A DNA stretch of 64,000 bases, taken from contig OX422207.1 in assembly GCA_949130495.1 (NCBI GenBank), positions 705,780,456 to 705,844,455 on the forward strand, given 5' to 3'. The position numbers and the translations under genes were made by a program. This DNA comes from Sambucus nigra. Lineage: Eukaryota > Streptophyta > Magnoliopsida > Dipsacales > Adoxaceae. Below, in pieces: positions 1-11,088 of this stretch (the first letter of the stretch is position 1; each line of letters opens with the position of its first letter). The notes under the pieces were generated by a model, which saw only the letters and a program-made list of their open reading frames with translations, made no database searches and had not been told where the DNA came from.

Positions 1-975
1 AAATCCGCCAGCATTTACTGGGACAACGGATTCGTTAGTGGCAGAGGGGTGGATTAGAAAGATGGAAACAATATTCAAGGTGATGGAAGTGCGAGATGAA
101 CAAAAGGTTTTTTTAGCAACCTTTAGGTTAGAGGCTGATGCAAAGTTATGGTGGGATGCAACATAAAGGTTACTTACTACAATGGGGGGAGTGGTGCCAA
201 TAAATCCTCCCCAAATTACATGGGAGAGGTTTGTGAAGGTGTTCTTTGAAAAATATTTCCCAAGGCTTTATAGGAATGAGAAAGAGGAAGAATTTATCAC
301 GTTGAAATAGGGGAACCGGACAGTGGCAGAGTATGAAGCTTTATTTATATCCTTATTTAGATTTGCACCTGACTTGGTGAGGACGGAAGAAAGTAAATAT
401 GACCGGTTTCAAACCGGGCTGAGTGTAGATATAAAAAGCATGGTTGCTAATATGAAGATCACGGATTATGTGGACTTGGTGGATAGGGACATGGTGTCAG
501 AAAAGTCAATAAAAGAAATGCAAGTTGAACACTCGAAGAAAGCTAGACATGATGGTATAAGATCATATGGATGGGAGGCGGGAACCTCAACTCAGAGTGT
601 AGCACGAGGAGTACCTAAGGGCCAAGAATTTAAAAATAATATAAATGGAAATGGAAGATTTCAAGCCCGAGGTGGAAGGACTCGGATGAATCGGTCAGAA
701 AATGCATCTGTGATGGGACTGAGGGCCATATTTTGTTATAAATGTGGTGGTCAAGGGCACATGTCTCGGGAGTGTACAATAGCTGAGACGACACCTTTAT
801 GTTTCCATTGTCATCAACTGGGGCACTTACGAAAGAATTGTCCAGCGATGGGAGCTACAACTTCAGTTGGGAGTGTGACAGTAGGAGATAGGATTTCTAC
901 ACTGAAAATACACAGGGGAGGTAGAGGAGGCATGTCTCAAAACCAAGGCCAAGGCAGAGTGTTTGCACTAACGTA
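1..975 (+). pseudogene. Gag of Tekay-like element (broken)
   Basis: Capsid/nucleocapsid part of the polyprotein, which packages element RNA in virus-like particles. The first bases read in frame as a typical chromovirus Gag core (FTGT near the start, KLWWDAT near 150). Stops interrupt it at about 163 (TAA) and 308-310 (TAG, just before GNRTVAEYE). Two intact CCHC zinc knuckles follow: CYKCGGQGHMSREC near 737-780 and CFHCHQLGHLRKNC near 800-842. Two knuckles rather than one is notable within this window, since the related element at 30-40 kb has one, and that one is degraded. The N-terminus lies outside the window. Confidence 0.88.
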
Positions 976-991
976 ACAAGATGCACAAGCT

Positions 992-1475
992 ATGCCTAAC
1001 GTAGTGACATGTACACTTCCTATTGGTGATAAAGATGCTTATGTGTTGATAGATCCTGGTTCTACACATTCTTTTGTGTCTTTACATTATCTGTTGCATC
1101 TTAATAAACCATTATCATCATTAGATTCTGGTTTAGCTATTGTTACTCCAGTGGGGGGGGGGGGGATTGGTTTTTATTGAAAGGGTATATAGGGAGTGTG
1201 TGGTGCGAGTGGGTGAACAAGAATTACTAGTTGACTTATTACCTCTCAATGTGCGCGACTTTGATGTAATACTGGGTATGGATTGGTCAGCCTCATGTCA
1301 TGTACGTTTGGATTGCTTTAAAAAGGAGGCAGTGTTTCGATTACCAGGTGAACCTGAATTTAAATTTATTGGGGAACGAAATGTCACTCCAACATGTTTG
1401 ATCTCTGCTACAAAATGTTATGAACTACTAAGGAAAGGATGTGAGGGTTATCTTGCTCATGTGGTGGACACATGA
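992..1475 (+). pseudogene. Aspartic protease of Tekay-like element (frameshifted)
   Basis: Retroviral-type aspartic protease that would cut the polyprotein. The active-site segment LIDPGSTHSFV lies near 1047-1080; the DPG/DSG form is common in plant chromoviruses. The second half (DVILGMDWSASCHV near 1261-1300) is in another frame, because a run of 13 G at 1153-1165 shifts the reading. The upstream stop at 974-976 (TAA in ALT-stop-QDAQA) separates it from Gag and could be a former CAA. A TGA near 1474 separates it from the next domain. Confidence 0.85.
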
Positions 1476-1489
1476 CATGAGGCTGGAAA

Positions 1490-2860
1490 ACTATCAGATA
1501 TACCAGTAGTTAATGAGTTTGCAGATGTCTTCCCAGAAGAACTTCCAGGGTTAGCACCAGACCGTGAGGTGGAATTTTCGATTGAGTTGGTACCAGGAAC
1601 TGCACTAATATCTATTGTACCATATCGTATGGCACCTGCAGAATTAAAAGAGCTAAAGATAAAGTTGCAAGATTTGTTAGATCGTGGTTTTATAAGGCCT
1701 ACTGTATCACCGTGGGGAGCCCCAGTATTTTTTGTGAAGAAGAAAGATGGAATCATGAGGCTGTGCATCGATTATCGTCAATTGAATAAGGTGACTATCC
1801 GTAACAAATACCCACTACCCCGCATTGATGACTTGTTCGATTAGTTGCAAGGAGACAAAGTGTTTTCCAAGATCGATCTCAGATCCGGATATCATCAATT
1901 GAAAGTAAGAGATTGTGACATTTCTAAAACTGCTTTTCATTCCAGGTATGGACATTATGAATTTCTTGTCATGCCATTTGGGTTAACAAATGCACCGTCC
2001 GTATTTATGGATTTGATGAACCGTATATTTCACCCATATGTGGATTCTTTTGTTATTGTCTTCATTGATGATATTTTGATATATTCTCATAGTAGGGATG
2101 AGCACAAACACCACCTGCGTATTATTTTACAGACCTTGCGAGAGAAGTAGTTGCATGCTAAATTTTCTAAATGTGAATTTTGGCTAGACAAGGTAGTATT
2201 TTTGGGGCATGTTATTTCTGCTAATGGTATTAGTGTGGATCCCAAGAAGGTAGAAGCAGTAATGAATTGGGAAAGACCAACTAGTGTGACAGAGGTACAT
2301 AGCTTTTTGGTATTGGTGGGCTATTACAAGAGGTTTATACCGGGGTTTTCTTCTATTGCATTGCCATTGACTAAGCTCACCAGAAAGGAGAACAAGTTTG
2401 TTTGGAGTGGCGATTATGATAAAAGCTTTGAAAAATTAAAGGGTAAGTTGACATCAGCTCCAGTATTAACTATCCCAACGGGTACATAAGGTTTAGTTAT
2501 TTATAGTGATGCCTCGTATCAAGGACTCGATTGTGTGTTAATGCGGCATGGAAGGTAATTTCTTTTGCTTCTCGACAGCTAAAGATACATGAATGTAACT
2601 ACCCTACACATGATCTTGAGTTGGCTGCAGTAGTTTTTGCATTAAAAATATGGAGACACTACTTATATGGTGTTAGTTGTGAAATTTTTACTGACCATCA
2701 AAGCTTAAAATACTTCTTTACACAAAAATACTTAAACTTGAGGCAAAGAAGGTTGATGGAACTTATAAAACATTATGATTGCATGATACATCACCATCCG
2801 GGTAAAGATAATGTTGTTGCTGAAGCTTTGAGTAGAAAATATCTAGGCATAGTATCTTGT
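1490..2860 (+). pseudogene. Reverse transcriptase and RNase H of Tekay-like element
   Basis: RT copies element RNA into DNA and RNase H removes the RNA template. RT runs from about 1500: [12 protein letters not shown] near 1620, [26 protein letters not shown] near 1767-1841, [12 protein letters not shown] near 1868, and the catalytic FIDD at 2061-2072, intact. RNase H follows: YSDAS near 2501, [16 protein letters not shown] near 2617, [12 protein letters not shown] near 2691, NVVAEALSR near 2810. Amber stops at 1842-1844 and 2148-2150 and an ochre at 2487-2489 break the frame. There is also a frame change near 2526. Confidence 0.9.
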
Positions 2861-2869
2861 ATTTATTGT

Positions 2870-4410
2870 ATTCGAGTTGACCTACTGAGAGAGTTATCTT
2901 TAATGGGGGTGGAATTAACTTTGAATGAGTCTTACAGAATAGTAGCACATTTAAATGTTAGACCCACGTTGATAGACTGGATAAAACAAGCACATGCAGG
3001 AGATACAGAATTGGAGAAAGTTAGAGATAATATGAAAAAGGGTAAAGCAAATGAATTTTCTATTCAGGACGATGACATTGTTATGTACGAAAACCGTTTG
3101 TGTGTACCTAACGTGCATGATTTAAGAAGAATGATTTTAGAGGAAACCCACTGTTCTTTATATGCTATGCATCCAGGGAGCACGAAATTGTATAGAGACT
3201 TGAAACAATGTTATTGGTGGCCGGTAATGAAACACGACATTGCAGATTTTGTTGCTAGATGTCTAGTTTGCCAACAAGTGAAGGTGGAGCATCAGAAGCC
3301 AAGTGGTTTACTACAACCCTTACCTATTCCTGAGTGGAAATGGGAGCATGTTACTGGAAATTTTGTTATAGGTTTACCAAAATCATCACGAGGGTTTGAT
3401 TCTATTTGGGTTGTCGTTGATAGGTTGACTAAGTCTGCACATTTTCTTCCTGTTAAAACTACTTACTCCATGGATAGATATGCCAAATTATATGTGGATG
3501 AGATTATTAGATTGCACGGTGCACCTGTTTCTATTATTTCTGATCGAGATCCTAAGTTTACTTATCACTTTTGGCCTAGTTTACAACAAGCTTTGGGGAC
3601 TAAATTGAAATTTAGTACATCTTTTCATCCTCAAACTGATGGTCAGTCAGAAAGAACGATCCAAACACTTGAAGACATGTTACTAATCTGTGTATTGGAG
3701 TTCATGGGAAGTTAGGATGAACACTTGCCACTAATAGAGTTTTCTTATAACAATAGCTATCATTTGAGTATTGATATGGCTCCTTATGAAGCTTTGTATG
3801 GGATAAAATGCAGAAGTCTCGTGTGTTGGACTGAAGTAGGATAATGAAAACTACTTGGACCAGAAATTGTACAGCAGACTATGGAAAAGATAAATCTTAT
3901 CCATAATCACTTGAAGGTGGCACAAAGTAGACAAAAAAGTTATGCAGACAACCGAAGGAAAGAATTGAAATTTGATGAAGGTGATCGAGTATTCCTACGT
4001 GTTTCTCCATGGGAGGGGTTATGAGATTTGAGAAGAAGGGAAAGTTAAGTCCCAGGTACATTGGACCTTATGAGATAGTGAAATGGGTTGGATCCGTAGC
4101 TTATAAATTTGCATTACCATCAGAATTTTCCCGGATACACGATGTTTTTCATATATCCATGTTACGTAAGTATGTCCCCGATCCTTCACACGTGTTTATT
4201 TCACAACCGTTAGAGATTCAAGATGACTTAACCTATGTGGAGGAACCAATTGTTATTGTAGATCGAAAGGAGCAAGCGTTACATAGTAAAACCATTTCAC
4301 TAGTTAAGGTGATGTGGAAAAGTCAGAATGTGGAGTATGCCACCTGGGAAGGGGAGGATAACATGAAGAAGCAATATCCTCATTTGTTTGGTAAGTTTCT
4401 TATGCGTTAA
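2870..4410 (+). pseudogene. Integrase and chromodomain of Tekay-like element
   Basis: Integrase inserts the DNA copy. The HHCC zinc finger lies near 3150-3290 (Cys pair CLVCQQVK). The DDE core includes the Asp near 3355 (the usual family Asp after VTG appears replaced, as the text reads VTGNF), ISDRDPKF near 3536, and the Glu in DGQSERTIQ near 3637. A TAG at 3713-3715 replaces Trp before DEHLPLIEF. The frame shifts near 3840-4010. The C-terminal part includes PRYIGPYEIV near 4050, IHDVFHISMLRKYV near 4135 and a chromodomain-like tail ending TWEGEDNMKKQYPHLF near 4396. That tail is the mark of chromoviruses, which often target heterochromatin. Confidence 0.88.
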
Positions 4411-4446
4411 ATTTTGAGGACAAATTTTTTATAAGAGGGGTAGAAT

Positions 4447-6894
4447 TGTAAGGCCCTAAAACATGATTAAGAAGGTTAATTACATGATTAATTATAACTT
4501 AGGATTTATAAGTTATAAATTGGTTATGTGTGTTAAACATGTTAACTATCATTTTTAGGGGATGCATGCTCATGTGATATATTTGTTGTTTACATTAGGT
4601 ACTAATTGAAACTATGATCGGGATACCATGTTTACAACATATGATTAGTTATGTGGTTAAATGCATCATAAATTATGTTTTTAATGCATGATTATGTTTA
4701 TAAAATTAAATTTGGGTGTTGATACGAAATTGTCAATGTTTGGTCGCCAAATGTGAAAGTTTTGAGATTTTCAGTAAATTGCTACTTTCCTATTCAAGCC
4801 CAAATTAGGCGTATTAATTTTATGATTTTGGGAAAACACAAACTATGAAAGTTGTAGATGTTTAAGTTATCTACTCATAGACACAAAGAGGGAGTAAATC
4901 GGGGCCCGTGATAGTGAGTAATGGTAATTTTACCAAGGTGGGACAAATGTGTCATTAATGGAATTGTCTAATTCGACCTTTCATCCAACCAATCACGTGT
5001 TACCACTACCCCTATTGCTATTGGACCACCATACAACGTATTTCTGATTATAAATGAGAGTTGTCTTCTTCCTCATAAGAAATACCAAGTTTTTCCTAAA
5101 GAGAGAGAAAGAGAAGAAAGTTAAGGAAGAAATCTTGTGGAAAATTTCTATAAATTGAGGAATCCTCGTAAGGTAATTACATCTTTATTAAAGTTGGTCA
5201 CATGAATGAGTTCTATACTTGGCATGTTTTTATTTTTGATTTGGATATATATTGTAATGATACCCATATTGTTGAATTGTGTTGGAACAAGGATGGGTTA
5301 AGAACATAAGTTAGAACTGGAGCTAGGATTGTAAATGCATACTTTAAAGTCCTAAATTTACATCATTTTGATTTCGAAAATTCATCATTATGATGTATAT
5401 TTATGCTAAAACATGTTTGTTATATGTTTTCATGAATTATACCCAAGGTCAAGGTTATGTATGCTTAAAATGTTAAGTTATGCCTTAATGTTCTATTTTG
5501 ACCAAGTTATGCTAAAAATGGCATAAATCATGGAATACTTATTCGAATTGAGTGATTCAAGTTGGAGATTAAAATATACTCATACATGTATAACATATCC
5601 GAAAATTGTATACAAATATCAAGGAATGAACCCTTGGTGATAGTTTAAAGTTTTGGTTTAAAATCTACCCTAAAGGAGCAAGAATGCATACCATGTGTTT
5701 GACGTTTTGCTCGACATAGAAAATGAGCCCTAAAAATTATGAAACATTAATTTTATATTATTCAATATGTTTAATGATATTTGGTGGAATATCATGCAAA
5801 GTTATATTGTGTAAAAATTATGAAAATTCTAGGAAGTTGAAGTTGTGTTGTTGTTTTTCTTGAGAAACGATTTGGAAAAGGTTGTAATAAAATGGGCATA
5901 ACTTTGTCTAGCGAATTCGTAAATTAATTCCATAAATTGTGTCAGAACCCTAATTAATTGGGTTTTATAGAAATGTGAAGTATCATATTTAATTTCTCTT
6001 TAGTTATTTCTGGTTGACCAAATGATGTGATGTATTACTGGGTTTGATGTTAATCGGTGTATTCAAATACTAATGACATTGACTTGTTAGGTGGGGAAGC
6101 AGCTAATACTACCATACCAAGGAAGTAGTTTGGTATTAATATTAGCACCAAATACAAGGTGAGAGACCTTTCCCATGAAATATAGATGATTATATATTCA
6201 TATGGAAATGTTTAGTTCAATACATGTGTTAAAATGCTTATGGGAGTGATGTTGTATTTAGGAAACATATGCATATGATTGAAATGTTAAGTGATGTTAA
6301 TTAATGTTAAGGATTGTGGTGGGTCCTACAGGATGTGGTGGTCCTATTAATCTAACTTAAAGGTTTGTGTACTCGGGCCTAATAAAGGGATGTGGTGTTC
6401 CTCTATAACTGTGATGGATTAATTGGACTGTGGCGGGTCCAGGCTTGCGAGAGTATCACAATTCCTATTGGGTTATAGCATTAAGACAAAATAAAAATGG
6501 TTATTTAATTTGGTTATAGGTGTGATATATGGTCATTCACTAAGGTTATATTGCTTACGCTCCTGTAATGTTATGTTTTAGGTATGCCTATCGTTTGGAG
6601 TTCACTGCCAAGTTAGGACCTTAAAACGGGGGAGTGACGGATATCTAGTATGGTTTGAATATCAAGAATATTTTTGTGTAAATATTAAACTAAAGATCTT
6701 GGTTGTGTAAGGTTGTGTAGTAATTATAGGTGACATGTAAATGTAGTTATGTTTTCATCTACACATACCTTGAAAACAAAATATCTCATGCTATTTTTCC
6801 TTAGAGATTTAAATTAAAGCATTGTTTATTATTTAAGGCAATTTGTCTCTAATTAAGAAGGATGAGTTTAACTTAATTAATTCGGGGCATGACA
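4447..6894 (+). repeat. 3' LTR of Tekay-like element (2448 bp)
   Basis: Starts TGTAAGGCCC directly after a purine-rich tract (aagaggggtagaat, about 4432-4446) and ends GGGGCATGACA, giving the TG...CA borders of an LTR. A TATA box (5049-5055), a G-box CACGTG near 4993 and a purine-rich leader (aagagagagaaagagaag near 5099) mark U3 and R. The five bases after it are GATGT; the matching duplication would lie left of the window. No second copy is present here, so the ends are inferred from the tract and dinucleotides. Confidence 0.85.
5049..5055 (+). promoter_or_regulatory. TATA box in LTR of the first element
   Basis: TATAAAT, with a G-box core CACGTG about 55 bp upstream and a purine-rich leader starting about 45 bp downstream. 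This is the usual layout of a plant LTR promoter. Confidence 0.55.
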
Positions 6895-7111
6895 GATGTC
6901 CCAGCAGACGAGGGAGCCCTACTCGTGGCCATACCAATAGTTGATCCTTTAAAACCTCATAATTTCCCTCCAAAATCATGGACGTGATAGTGGTGGCTCC
7001 GGTGGACAAGACGATTGATATAGTGACAAAAATTAGTACTACGCCCACTAGCACCTCTCTAATGGCAGTGGTGACGGTGTAAGAAGGGTTTGGGGAGGTT
7101 GAAGATGACAT
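6895..7111 (-). pseudogene. 5' part of an unrecognised reading frame, truncated by LTR insertion
   Basis: A minus-strand frame begins with ATG at 7111 (MSSSTSPNPS...) and runs about 72 codons until it hits the LTR border at 6894/6895. It carries one probable membrane segment (VLVGVVLIFVTISIVLSTG, residues about 20-38). A TATA box and a C/T-rich leader lie upstream at suitable spacing. I do not recognise the protein. It could be the first exon of a host gene split by the retrotransposon, with the rest left of the window. Alternatively it could be leader sequence of a retroelement LTR that happens to be open; the GC-richer composition and promoter suit either. Confidence 0.3.
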
Positions 7112-7244
7112 TCACGGTGAAGAAGAAAAGAAAAATTGGACGGTGTCTATGGAAGTTTTGGGTGGTTGTTCTCTCTTTCTCTAGAAATTTCACAGTTTGA
7201 ACTAAAAAATGACAAGGTAAAAAGAAAGAGAAAGTTAAAAGGGA

Positions 7245-7252
7245 TTTTTATA
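7245..7252 (-). promoter_or_regulatory. TATA box for the truncated minus-strand frame
   Basis: TATAAAAA on the minus strand, 133 bp before the ATG at 7111. The predicted leader is C/T-rich (runs of ctttctcttt). Further upstream, 7331-7342 holds ACACGTGCCACC on the + strand, a G-box/ABRE-like core. The arrangement is that of a real plant promoter, either of a host gene or of an old LTR. Confidence 0.5.
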
Positions 7253-7606
7253 CCCTACTAAGATACAGACAGACTGTCAATAAAAAAGGGGACCGAATGT
7301 TTTTTGATGATGAGATGTATGTTCCCCATTTGACACGTGCCACCTCACGACCATAAAATTGGGCTAAAGTGACAGGCCTAATTAATGCAACAGTGTCATC
7401 ACGAGATTGATTTAGATGGTTCATTTTCCAAGATACAATAATTCATTGCATACAAAAATCGTTGGTATTCCAAACACATATTTTTTACGAGGGGACTAAT
7501 GTGGAGGGGTACACACTTAATAGCCCAAACAATTTGGTGAGCATGCCTACTTGGCAGGGGGGGTCACCACGAGCAACCCCATAAAAGGAAGTGATTTGCC
7601 CAAACT

Positions 7607-8200
7607 CACAAAATTAGAACTTGGGAGAGGAGGGCCCCGGGAAGAGCTCCTCTCCCCAATTTGTTCAAAGTTCACAGAAGTAGAACTTGGTCTAGGAGGG
7701 CCACAGGAAGGGATCCTCCCCTCAATTTGTCCAAACCTCACAGAATTAGAACTTGCGAGGAGGGCCCCAGGAAGGGGTCCTCCCCCAATATTTCCATTTT
7801 TCATAGAATTAGAACTTGGGTGATGAGGGCCCACAGGAATGGATCCTATCTCAAATTGGCCAAAGTTAACAAAGATAGAACTTGGGTGAGAAGTCCCACC
7901 AGGAAGGGCTCCTCGCCCCAAAATGCCCAGAACTCACAACTTAGAATTTGGGCAAGGACGCTCATAAAAAAGATCTCCTCGTCCCAAGCAACTCAGAAAA
8001 CACAAAAATTAATTGTGGATGAGGAGGCCCATCACAAGTGGCTCCTCATCCCAAAATGCTCAAAAGTCACAAGAATAAAGTATGAACGAGGAGTCCCACT
8101 ACGAGGAGCTCCTTGTCCCCAGAAATTCAAATTCCCTACAGAATAGAACCAGTGGATGAGGAGGTCCACCTAGAGTGACCTCCTCCCTAAGACTTGTTAC
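7607..8200. repeat. 66-bp tandem array, about 9 copies, each a potential hairpin
   Basis: Units start at 7607, 7673, 7739, 7802, 7868, 7935, 8001, 8068 and 8136 (lengths 63-68 bp). Each has the pattern CACARAATTAGAACTTGGG, then a GAGGAG-type arm, a G/C-rich loop and a CTCCTC-type arm. In unit 1 the arms 7623-7632 and 7647-7656 are perfect 10-bp complements. In unit 7 the arms 8017-8026 and 8042-8051 are also perfect but differ in sequence. Because 66 is divisible by three, several frames stay open on both strands with a 22-residue period; this is a consequence of the array, not evidence of a gene. Tandem arrays of this kind are known in the 3' untranslated region of Tat lineage elements, and one such element (pol at 28385-41680) may own it. 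Confidence 0.85.
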
Positions 8201-8480
8201 CCACATGTATGTTAAAGCACTAACATGTTACTTTGTTATACATGTAGCCTGGTTGAGCAAGCGGGGCTTAAAAATACAAGTTAGGATCTCTTGGGAGTTT
8301 TGACTTGGTGGTTAAAGAACAAGTTTTATTGAGCAAGCTCAATAAATTAGCACTTTAAGATTGAGATAACACTAGTAGATAGACCCTAGGGTTCACCCAA
8401 TCACTACACAGTTCACACTTAGTCATAATTTAAGTGAGCAACAAAGGGATCGCTTAAAAGAAATGGACAATTTATAAAAT
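8201..8480. other. Spacer between two hairpin repeat arrays
   Basis: No coding signal or recognisable element end was seen. The stretch contains short echoes of TTGAGCAAGC and AAGTTTTATTGAGC, suggesting remnants of related non-coding retroelement sequence. Confidence 0.35.
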
Positions 8481-8621
8481 GATTTTAGAGGAGGTGGTCT
8501 TTGAGACCTCTCCTCAAGTTTATAAATGATTTTAGAGGAGGTGTTCCTTGAGTCTCCACCTCAAGTTTATAAAATATTTAAGAGGAGGTGGTCCTTGAGC
8601 CCCTCCTCAAGTTTATAAAGT
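8481..8621. repeat. 47-bp tandem array, 3 copies, hairpin-forming
   Basis: Units begin at 8481, 8528 and about 8574. Each reads roughly GATTTTAGAGGAGGTGGTC, a short loop, GAGACCTCTCCTC, then AAGTTTATAAAT. The GAGGAG and CTCCTC arms can pair in each unit. The core resembles the stem of the 66-bp array 300 bp to the left, although the unit length and flanks differ. Confidence 0.8.
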
Positions 8622-8697
8622 TTTTAGAACAAGTTTTTGTTTTAAAAGATATTTACCAAATCATATATTTCATCTTCAAGCTCAAACATATTTACTT

Positions 8698-11088
8698 TTT
8701 AACACCCCATGTTTTTATTAATTAATTTAATTAATTAGTCGGAATATTTGAGAAAAATAAATTTGTAAATTTAATGCTCTTTAATAATTAAACATGTTGA
8801 TTTTTAATTTGAGTAGAAATTTCTCATCCGAAATTAAATCAGAGTTATAATGGAATGTTAGAAAATTATTTTTATATAACTTATCAACCAGGTACGTTTT
8901 GTTAAGATTAATGAAAATTCTTCTAAGTTTAATGGTGGTGTTTTAAAGCTTTTGTCTTGATATTGGGGTCTTTCAAACGACAGCGTATGTCGTTCGAACG
9001 ACATAACATCTCATTAAAACGACAGCTGTTAGTTGTGCGAGCGACATGAGGCGATGGCTTAATTAGAGTCCTAATTGTATTCTAACTCTTAAACCCTTTA
9101 TATGCCAAAACTGATACAAGACTGGGACTTTCAAAACACTTTTCTCTCAAACTTTCCTCCAGTAAGGTTCTCCAAATATATTTACTCTCATCTTTAACCC
9201 CTAGCCCCAAATTTTAGCAAGTTTTAACTCTAGAATTGAAGATTCAATTAGTGTTTTCTTAAGAGGAATCCAACCCGCTACTCAGATTTTTATTTGACTA
9301 ATTCCAGGCATGAACACTCTATTCCTTTCCTTTAGTATTATGCGTTTTAAGTGTCGCCTAAATCCTTAATCACGTATTTTTGATTAAAATCAATTAGCAA
9401 CTTAATTAGTGAAAATGGACACTAATTTTGGGGCTTTTTTGATTAAACTTTTTAATGTAATTTAATTCTTGAAACCCTTGGTTGTGAAAGTTAGATTATT
9501 GGTTTTTTATGATTTTAGAGGTGTAGGTTCGCAAGTAGAAGTTATGAGATTATTTATATGATATGTGGGACACGAACACACTTCTAAAAATTAGAATATT
9601 TATAAAGGAGAACGATTATGTCATATTAAATATATTCGCATGTTAAATAAATTAATATTATTGAGTAGAATGAATTTTGTTGAAAACAACGACGGTGCTA
9701 GTAATTGAATTAAATTAAATTTGGACCTTTATGATTATATTGTCATGATGATTTATGATATTGTGTGGATTATTGTTATTCACTTTTGCCATCTCGGGGA
9801 CGAGGGGCTTTTGGGTGGTATATTGCTCACCTTGATTATATGATGCTTACAAGGTATGGAACTAGTGGGTAGGCCTTGGTTATAGTTTATGCTTTCTAAG
9901 CATGGGGCTAGTTAGTGTAAATTTGTGGGGATTTTATATTCTGAGAGTGGTCTGATTTTTATGTTTTATTTATCGTTGCGTTAGTCTAGGCATGAAACTA
10001 GGACTTATTTTATATTGGAAATTCATCTTATACGTAAGTGAGACATATATGTACTTTAGGCACCCATAGGTATGGGACTAAGGAGTATTTTGAGGATCTC
10101 ATCGATTAAAAAGGTGGGGTAATTCGTTAACTGTGAAATTAAGAAAATGAGAATTAGTGTCTAAGATGAAAAATGGGTATTAAAACTTGTGGCGATGTAA
10201 TGTGCGGGCGTTGATAGTTTAAACGCGCCGACTGGCGATTTATGTCGTGTCGTGTGTGGAATCTTGTCAAATTATGAGGTATTGACAGTTTAAACGGATT
10301 CAGCTGGCGTTTTGGTAAGGGGAAGTGTGACACTTTGGTGGATTACCACCCGAGGCGGGAGGACCGCCATAGTAAAAAGTGAGAATAATGATAATTTGGG
10401 TTGATTTAATTAATTTAACACTTGGGGGATGTGGGATGATAAAAATTATATTGGTGTGATTTTTATAAGAATCTTTGGGGGTGGTGAGTAATTTATCTTT
10501 CCCGCGTTCAATTATATTCGTTTAATTAAAATTCACTATTGTGATATTTATTGCGTGTAATGCTATTGTCTAGATTCACGGATCGTATTTGAGGGGAGTA
10601 GTGTGCATTCATGCTCGGGGCTTTGACCTCGTGCGTTGATTCAACTTTTTCAGGATAAGTTTTGGAGAAGCTTCATAGGATTATCGGAGTTTTTCATTTG
10701 GAGGTGCAGCTGGAGTTTATTCATTTTTATTGCTTTATTTAGTTAGAATTTGTTTTCAGTCGTACTTCATTATGATGCTTCATATGGGTTTTACTGGGCC
10801 ATTCAGTTCCAAAGTTGTTAGAGGATTTGAGTTCGATTATTCACCGTTGATTATTACTCAGTTTTAATTAAATCATTTTTGGAGATTGGATTTATTCGAA
10901 GTTTTAGCATGTGATGGATCTTTTATTGCTCAATTGTTATTATCATTTGGGATTGATTCAAAAATTGATCTTACGGATTGATTTTATTATGTCTCATATC
11001 TTTCTCATGCTAAGAATGATATTTTATTTAATTCACGTCCGACATAGTTATGGTGGCCGCCGACGCCAGAATTAGGCGGGGTGTGACA
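8698..11088 (+). repeat. LTR copy 1 of the tandem element
   Basis: Begins TTTAACACCCCATG (the family start is TGTAACACC, so the first G is mutated) and ends GGCGGGGTGTGACA. It aligns throughout with the copies at 11654 and 14572. U3 has a palindrome cluster at 8968-9045 and a TATA-like TTATATG at 9098-9104. Confidence 0.85.
8968..9045. promoter_or_regulatory. Cluster of four TTCGAA-type palindromes upstream of TATA (LTR 1)
   Basis: The second copy, 8989-9002, is the perfect 14-bp palindrome GTCGTTCGAACGAC. Three decayed versions surround it at spacings of roughly 20-25 bp. The TATA-like site lies about 53 bp downstream, so this is a proximal promoter position. Confidence 0.65.

Larger units (their letters stand above)
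1..6894 (+). mobile_element. Ty3/gypsy Tekay-like chromovirus, 5' end outside window
   Basis: The order gag, protease, reverse transcriptase, RNase H, integrase, chromodomain, polypurine tract and LTR reads left to right. The polyprotein is in pieces: in-frame stops lie near 163, 308, 976, 1474, 1842, 2148, 2487 and 3713, and there is a frameshift in a G run at 1153-1165. The 5' LTR and primer site lie left of the window. The long 3' LTR, TG...CA ends and C-terminal chromodomain fit the Tekay/Del lineage. The element appears dead but retains most catalytic motifs, so it was probably functional when it inserted. Confidence 0.9.

Noticed and set aside
7547..7921. Open frames with a 22-residue repeat on both strands, possibly a repeat protein
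   Set aside because: The period equals the 66-bp DNA array, and several frames on both strands are open at once. That is expected from the repeat and is not evidence of coding.
7607..8200. CRISPR-like array
   Set aside because: Units are contiguous and degenerate with no unique spacers, and the genome is a plant's.
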